Shown in pieces: positions 58,000-64,000 of a DNA stretch of 64,000 nucleotides. This stretch comes from Piper betle (lineage: Eukaryota; Streptophyta; Magnoliopsida; Piperales; Piperaceae), in NCBI GenBank assembly GCA_033002965.1, contig JAURVB010014872.1, positions 1 to 64,000 on the forward strand. Reading direction: 5' to 3'. Below the pieces are notes generated by a model. The model was not told the origin of the DNA, did not search any database, and was given only the letters and a program-made list of their open reading frames with translations. A program made the position numbers and the translations under genes. Within the stretch, counting starts at the first letter, position 1. Every line of letters starts with the position of its first letter.

Positions 58000-58920
58000 T
58001 GATGAAGATGCATGCATACAACTTGCATCCTTAGGCTAGCTAAAATATTCAAAATTACAACAAAGCAACGACTTAGTAATTAAGGTCGGCCAAATAATAC
58101 TCAATGGTAGACACTGCATAATACTCAAATCTACAATAATGCAGAAAGACCCATATAGTGCCAACCGTATCTAACCAAACTCACTCACCAAGTCGAATAA
58201 AAAGTAGGAGTACTCATAAAAATATTAGACCAATGGGCTGGGTTTTATACTTCCTCGACTACTCACCAAAATTTATCAAAAAAACTAAATCTTTCTCCCT
58301 CTCACACTTAAAAGCAGCATCACGGATCAACTCTATAGAAAAACAAAACAGAGGTATCAACAAAAATTATAATTGGGAACGATGGAGTTTTTCGTTTTTG
58401 GTTTTTTTTAACGTGTGAACCAAAATTCATCCAAATCCAGACCCACGTTGTCAGACCTAGTTGCATTCACTGTAGTTGAATGCCTAGTAATTACCTGGCA
58501 CGTACGTGGCTGTGATCTGGACTCGTCAACCCAAACTTCCTCCTTGCGCCAGATTTGCAGGTGGGCCACCCATCTGACACGGGCACTTACCATGCTACGT
58601 GGGACCGCCATGGCTCCTCCTGCTGACCTGTTTTACATGCATGGCATTGTGTGCCAGCTAAATGCCTCGCTCAACTGTCAACCTCACATGACATGTGATG
58701 CTCCCCCCGACTCATCGGTACTGGTGTGGCAGCCATTTAATTGTGCCACGAAGGTTTCATCTTGTTCAAAGAGTAGAAGTTGAAAGTTAAAATTCAAACG
58801 GGAAAAAGCTCGAAGATTCAAGGTTGTTAATTATGTGAACAAAAAAGTATAAGCGGCATTTCACAACATCACACACGCGTAAGTAAAATTGTGTTGCTGA
58901 AAATATAAACAAAATTTTTT
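58000..58920. repeat. Segment shared with copy B flank
   Basis: Direct repeat of 35000-35930, including ATTACCTGGCACCTAGACTC-like and CACATGACATGTGATG words. Frames on both strands differ between the copies and are not supported as genes. Confidence 0.65.
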
Positions 58921-59499
58921 TTCTCTTAGAACAGCTAAATTAATATTTTTAAATAACTTAAATCAAATATTTATTAATTTTAAGTATCAAAAAAATAATA
59001 TATACTAATTTTATATTATTTTTGTTTGCTTATTTAAAATTTTAATATAAATGATTTAGAGTTGACTCCACACTTGTTGATTTATTAAGTGATACCTCGA
59101 ATTATGTCATAAAAATTAAAACATATTATTTTTATTTTAGAATAGCTAAGTCAATATTTTTAAGTAATGTAAATTATATATTTATTAATTTTAAGTATCA
59201 AAAGAATAAACGATACTAATTTCATAGAATTTGTTGTTTATATAATTAAAATTTTAATATAAATGACTCAGAGATGACTCGAATCCATAGCATGTCGAAT
59301 TAAGTATGCATGTCGGGTTTTTAAACTATTGTTTAGATTGTATATATAAATTTAATGTTCATAAAAATGTGTGTAGGAAGAAAAACTCTATCACGTGAGA
59401 CAAGTATTTTTCTATTTATGATTACCTAAATTAGGAATGCTAAAATAATTGGTGTATTCTACACCACATATATATATTCTGCACAACAAATTAGGAATG

Positions 59500-60440
59500 T
59501 TACTTAATAATACATATTTAATTTATAATTTGGACATATATTCAATTTAATACTTATACATAATTTAGAATTTCTATTTATTTATTTATTCATAGGAAAA
59601 CTTAGAGTATAATTTTATTTAAATTAAAAATAAAAAATAAATTACATTTATGATGATTGAAAATTTTGGATTTTTTTTCTACCACATTAGTTTTGGCTAC
59701 AAACCATTACTGTCAGAAGCAATTTTCTAAAAATTTGTTAAAATGACACTAATAATTGGTTTGTCCATGGTCGCACCACATGAGGGATATTGGATTGAGC
59801 TTTTCCTTAATTCTCTGTCAACATGTATACATAAGGGGACTTCTCCTCACAAGGTATGAGTTCATTCAATTAGAGTTTGTTTTATGGTTGGAAGGTATGA
59901 GTATTCTCAACTAGAGTTGGTTATCTAGTTGGAAATTGTGGTCATTCTCAATTGAACATGTTTTCTTGTTGGAGATAATTAATTCTGCCTGATAATTAAA
60001 GTTTGTCAGAAGATGAAGATGATAATCCCGTGTTTGCCCAATGTGTGTGAGAGAAGAAGAGTGTTTTTATTTCTTGTATTCGACTATTGATTAGTGACAA
60101 TCTTCTAATATACCATGACTTTGCTGTGTACTCTTTATGAAGATACAAGTACCTATTATTTGAGTATAGTGGATGGTTTATAGTTTATCCTCTTGTATTG
60201 AGTTTTTAAGTGCCCATTTACCCGCGATCGTGTGCCCAGGCCAAGTCTATTTTCTTGTTTTTCAGCTCGTGCTCGTGTCCACCCGTCCGTGTCCATGTCC
60301 ACCAAGTGCAGCCCACCCAGTTGACTTGACTGAGTCAAGACAACTCGACTTGGTCCAACTCATCCAATTGATTTGGCAACCTAGTTTCAACTCGTTTTTT
60401 ACCATTCTTTGATCGTTTTTGGTAATTTGTGACTCTATAT
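59500..60440. repeat. Direct repeat with 38860-39960
   Basis: See the partner at 38860. In C it directly follows the preceding shared segment, separated by about 580 bp of AT-rich sequence, whereas in B the Copia remnant and GC-rich island intervene. Confidence 0.65.
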
Positions 60441-62110
60441 GTTAGTTTAGACACATATTCATATTATTTGACACATATTCATATTATTTGACACATTTTG
60501 ATATTATGAGTATTTTATTTATTTATTATTTGTTACCTATTCATTTATTATTCATTATTTATTTATTTCTTGTTATTTATGTGTTTGTTGTGTAAGATGC
60601 ATGATTATATGATCATTCATTATTATTAATGACGTTTTTACATATTAATATTATTCTTGTTCATGCTTATCTTATTTTAATTAATTATTATTATTATTAT
60701 TATTATTTATTTGCTCGCTCATGTATTATTTTTTCGTGTTTAGTCGTATATTCATATAGTCGATGTTTATATTACTATTATTCAAGATTAATTTTTATTA
60801 ATTAATTTTCTTGATGTTACTCTTACATTATTATTTTTAGTATTTTTATTTATTTATTTATTTATTGCTTGCACGTGCCTCATTTTTTATGCCACATCAA
60901 GACCATGCATCATATAGAGTTAATTTTTTGCTTAGTAGTGGATTCCCATGTAAGTTTGGAGTCCAAACTCCATGTAGAAGCGCCTTCACGCTTGGAGTTT
61001 GGACTATATGTCGGTTAGGACTATTCTCAGACTTATCACTTACTTTATTGTGGATTTTATTTTAAGATTTAACTCTTTCTGTATGCATTGTCTATTACCT
61101 TGTCAAATCATAACAAAAGAGTATAGGGATTTTTGTGTTAAAATCCCATAAGTGGTATTAATAGCTTGGTTCTTCGAGACAGATCATGGAAGAGCTTGGT
61201 TCGTGGAGCTATGGCTCGTGGAACTATGGTTCGTGGATTTTTCTTAAGAGATCATGATTGTTCATGCTTTGTCAACATGACTTTTGGATAGTGCTAGAAA
61301 AAGGTGTTCCTTATGTGCGAATAGGGAAGATGTGTTAAAAGTTTCAATCATGAGATATAGAAAGCATTCCACATAAGTCGGGATGAGAGAAGTGTTGAGA
61401 CATTTTCCTCCTCCTATGATGGTGGTCGGGAGTTGTGCATCAAGTTCAGTGAGTGTTTAACAGCGGTGTAGAATGGAGGACTTTTCAAGGAGTTTTCAAA
61501 TAGGACGTAAAGGAAAAGATTTTCCAAGGAGTTTTCACATGGGTCGAGAATGAGAAATTGTAGGGGATGTGTTTCCTCATAAGCTAAAACTAATCTTGGT
61601 ATTCCGTATGATTCGGAAGGGAAGAACTATTAGAGTCCTTCATTATACAATGAATGTAAGAAACGTACAACCTACAAAAACATGAAGTTAGGTATCAGAA
61701 ATTCGAAAAAGAATTGTTGAAGACAAAAAAAGATTGATTAGTGAGATTTGAAGGGAGGATTATTTGTTGTTGACTTTTCGTATCCAAGAGGTTTAGTCAT
61801 ATCTCGAGTATGTATCTTGTATATATTGTTTTTAAATGTAATTGTATATGGATGTACACAACTGAGTGTGATATTCAATCTCATTATGAGGTTTCGCAGT
61901 GAGACTCTTTCTCTCTCTCCTAGGTATGAGTTTACCCAATTAGAGTTTGTTCACTAGCTAGAAAGTATGAGTCTTCCTAAATAGAACTTGTTATCTAGTT
62001 GGAGATTGTAGTCGTTCTCAATTTGATGTGTTCTTTTGTTGGAGATTGTTAATTTTGTTTGATGATTGGAGCTTGTTAGATGATGAAGATGATATTCTTG
62101 GTTTGCCTGA

Positions 62111-62148
<38 letters not shown>

Positions 62149-62260
62149 AGGATTTATTACTCCTTTCATTACACCGTGGATTGGTTAAGATCTTGTATAC
62201 CAGGAGTTCGTTGTGAACTCTTGATAAAGATGTGCGTGTCCATTAGCCAATTTATATATT
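60441..62260. other. Repeat-derived sequence, no gene
   Basis: Resembles an old LTR-element fragment. 60441-60860 is rich in ATT and TTTA runs like 2040-2250. 61150 has GTGGTATTAATAGCTTGG, a poor match to a Met-tRNA primer site. 61880-62250 is a third relative of the 38860/59500 repeat, with a (GA)n run at about 62115-62144. No protein domain. Confidence 0.4.
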
Positions 62261-64000
62261 CATCGACTGTACCGAATTAAATGGTAATAAAAATAATGAA
62301 GGAACTATTAACTGTTCCTCATAACGGTGAAAATTGTGATTAATTTACTCAAGTCGATTGGAGCTATTAATGGTTATGATACAAACTTTTACCTAACCGT
62401 TTAACCAATTTTACAAAAGATAAGAAGATAATTACGTGATATATATATATATATATACACACACACTATTTTTTAACTTGAAGTATTTTTTGTATAAAAT
62501 AGTTGTAATGTTTGGAACTCATAAATTTTGGAGTTTTTTGTTGTAATTATAATCTTAATTTATTTCTTTTATATAATAAAAATATTATATATTTTGTTTG
62601 AGAAGCTACTTTTTATAAGTATGGTTTTTTATTTTATATTTTATATATTTTTTTGTTAGGTTGATGTGTTATGTAAAATGGTGAAATTTTAAACAAGTTT
62701 TGACCATTTAACTAACTACAAATCAGTTAAAATTTTGTTCTGGTAAACTTTATGAATTTGGTTAATGGTTTAGTTACGATTAATAATATGGTAAATAGTT
62801 AACAATTATATGTGGATAATAGTATCAAACAATCCCTAATTGAACCGTTTACAAACCTAAACAGGGGCCTCTTGGATAAATCTCAAGAGAATTATTATAT
62901 GCTTGATGAAAATCTCCAAAATATTAGCAACAGAAAGATTTCAGATTGGTCATTATAAATTTGGTGTAATAGAAAAATATAGATTTGGGGGATCCAAATA
63001 TACACAAGGTGTTGGGCGAAATAAGTACCTCGATAGAATCAAGGGAAAATACACTGATTGTTTAGTTTAATTAATATTTAAATAGAGCTTAATCAGTCAA
63101 TATATTTGTTAAGTGGGCTTATGGCTTATTAATATAGTCAATATAACGTTTAAGTGGATTATGGACTACGTCCATTTATAAGTCTATAAATAAGGATTGC
63201 ATTTTTTTCTTTTGAATCAACAAATAATTGAAGAATTAAGTTTATTTTATGTGTATATTAGAAGAGGTGGATCCTATAGTGTCAAATTCTATCAAAGGAA
63301 GAACCAACCCTTCGAAAAGCAGAATCTTAAATTAGGCTTTGTAACCATAATAGCCCAGACTGAGCATTACAACCATGATTTGGTCCTCTAATTATCTCCA
63401 AATGTACCACTTTCCTTGATTCTGTTAGATTTCCTTACAAGTTATCTAACAATTTATATACAAATTAGTCATCACATAGTTATCCTTCCTCAACAGTATA
63501 GTATTAACTTAAAGGAAAAATCTAGATGATTGGAGACTAGATGATCTAAAGGGACAAACCAAGGCATTTTGTGAGGAACATGTGCCAATCCGAGAGGAGC
63601 TCTTCGAGTTAATGGATACCTATTTGCAAATATTATATTTATAAATACTTGCATTTGATATTACCTTCGCGATTGCTAAAACTTTTTTTCTATATGGTTC
63701 ACTAAAACCGTAGAGAAAATACTCTGCCCACGGAGCTTCTTGCCACGACTAGCTCTCTACGGTTAAAACCGAAGAGTCACTTTTGGCCACGGCTTTTATT
63801 ATTTCTTCACTGTTTCTCACCGTGGGGAACCGTGGGGAGAGGTCAATTTTTTGTAGTGAAGGTTTTTTACAACAGTAAAAAAAATGTTTCTTTTCTCGCA
63901 TTTTCTTATAAGTCAAATAAGTGAAAACAACTTTTCCTCCATTTCATCGACTCGGCCAAGGATTTGAGCTTGTTACACAGCAAAAAGCATCATTCGAAAC
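62261..64000. other. Intergenic, no gene
   Basis: AT-rich. A (TA)n(CA)n run lies near 62440-62468. No frame has recognisable content. A short CACTA-like element near the end is listed separately. Confidence 0.45.
63700..63858. repeat. Possible miniature CACTA-type element
   Basis: Begins CACTAAAACCGTAGAG and ends TTTTTTGTAGTG, whose complement starts CACTACAAAAAA, as CACTA transposons do. Inside, CTACGGTTAAAACCG and CCACGG words repeat in both orientations. No 3-bp target duplication is evident, so this is tentative. Confidence 0.35.

Overview
This is nuclear DNA from a flowering plant. The evidence is split genes with GT-AG introns, a plant cytochrome P450 of the CYP82 family, an isoprenylated heavy-metal-domain protein (HIPP), an NFD6-like organellar protein, plant LTR retrotransposons and an endogenous plant pararetrovirus. 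To my knowledge CYP82 is absent from grasses, so a eudicot, magnoliid or non-grass monocot is more likely; the sequence alone does not settle the species.

Layout. The backbone is a tandem segmental duplication carrying three CYP82 genes, all on the minus strand: copy A (4057-5994), copy B (29714-31651) and copy C (51754-53884). Each has two exons of the same design. A and B are intact and 528 residues long, with 14 differences by my count. C has a one-base insertion in exon 1 and is a pseudogene unless the assembly is wrong there. The duplication includes several kilobases of flank on each side, now broken up by later insertions. Between A and B lie two single-copy genes on the minus strand: a five-exon HIPP gene (14140-15599) and the first two exons of an NFD6-like gene (22677-23080).

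Mobile DNA. A complete, young LTR element (6913-12296, 5-bp target duplication) sits in the 5' flank of copy A. It has gag-type reading frames but no polymerase, and its second frame contains what reads as a plant PB1 domain, which I consider the most unusual feature here. A 600-bp hAT-like element with an 8-bp target duplication and a tRNA-like core lies in the promoter flank of copy B; its empty site is visible at copy A. A decayed Copia polyprotein occupies 35940-37850. A pararetrovirus fossil on the minus strand (40130-47470) keeps a movement-protein piece, a promoter with TGACGTCA motifs and TATA box, a Met-tRNA-like primer site, and coat/protease pieces. A 2.79-kb solo LTR (42600-45389) lies in the AT-rich stretch between its halves. 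Two adjacent long foldback hairpins (491-1529) and two members of another foldback family (24861-25416 and about 48484-49115) complete the repeats. A broken HD-ZIP IV gene piece lies at 55455-55905.

How it works together. The three P450 copies are the only obvious functional theme: ER-anchored monooxygenases of specialised metabolism, differing in predicted substrate-recognition residues and in core promoter sequence, each with its own set of insertions. The HIPP and NFD6-like genes look like unrelated housekeeping or stress neighbours. Exon coordinates are my own reading of splice signals without transcripts.
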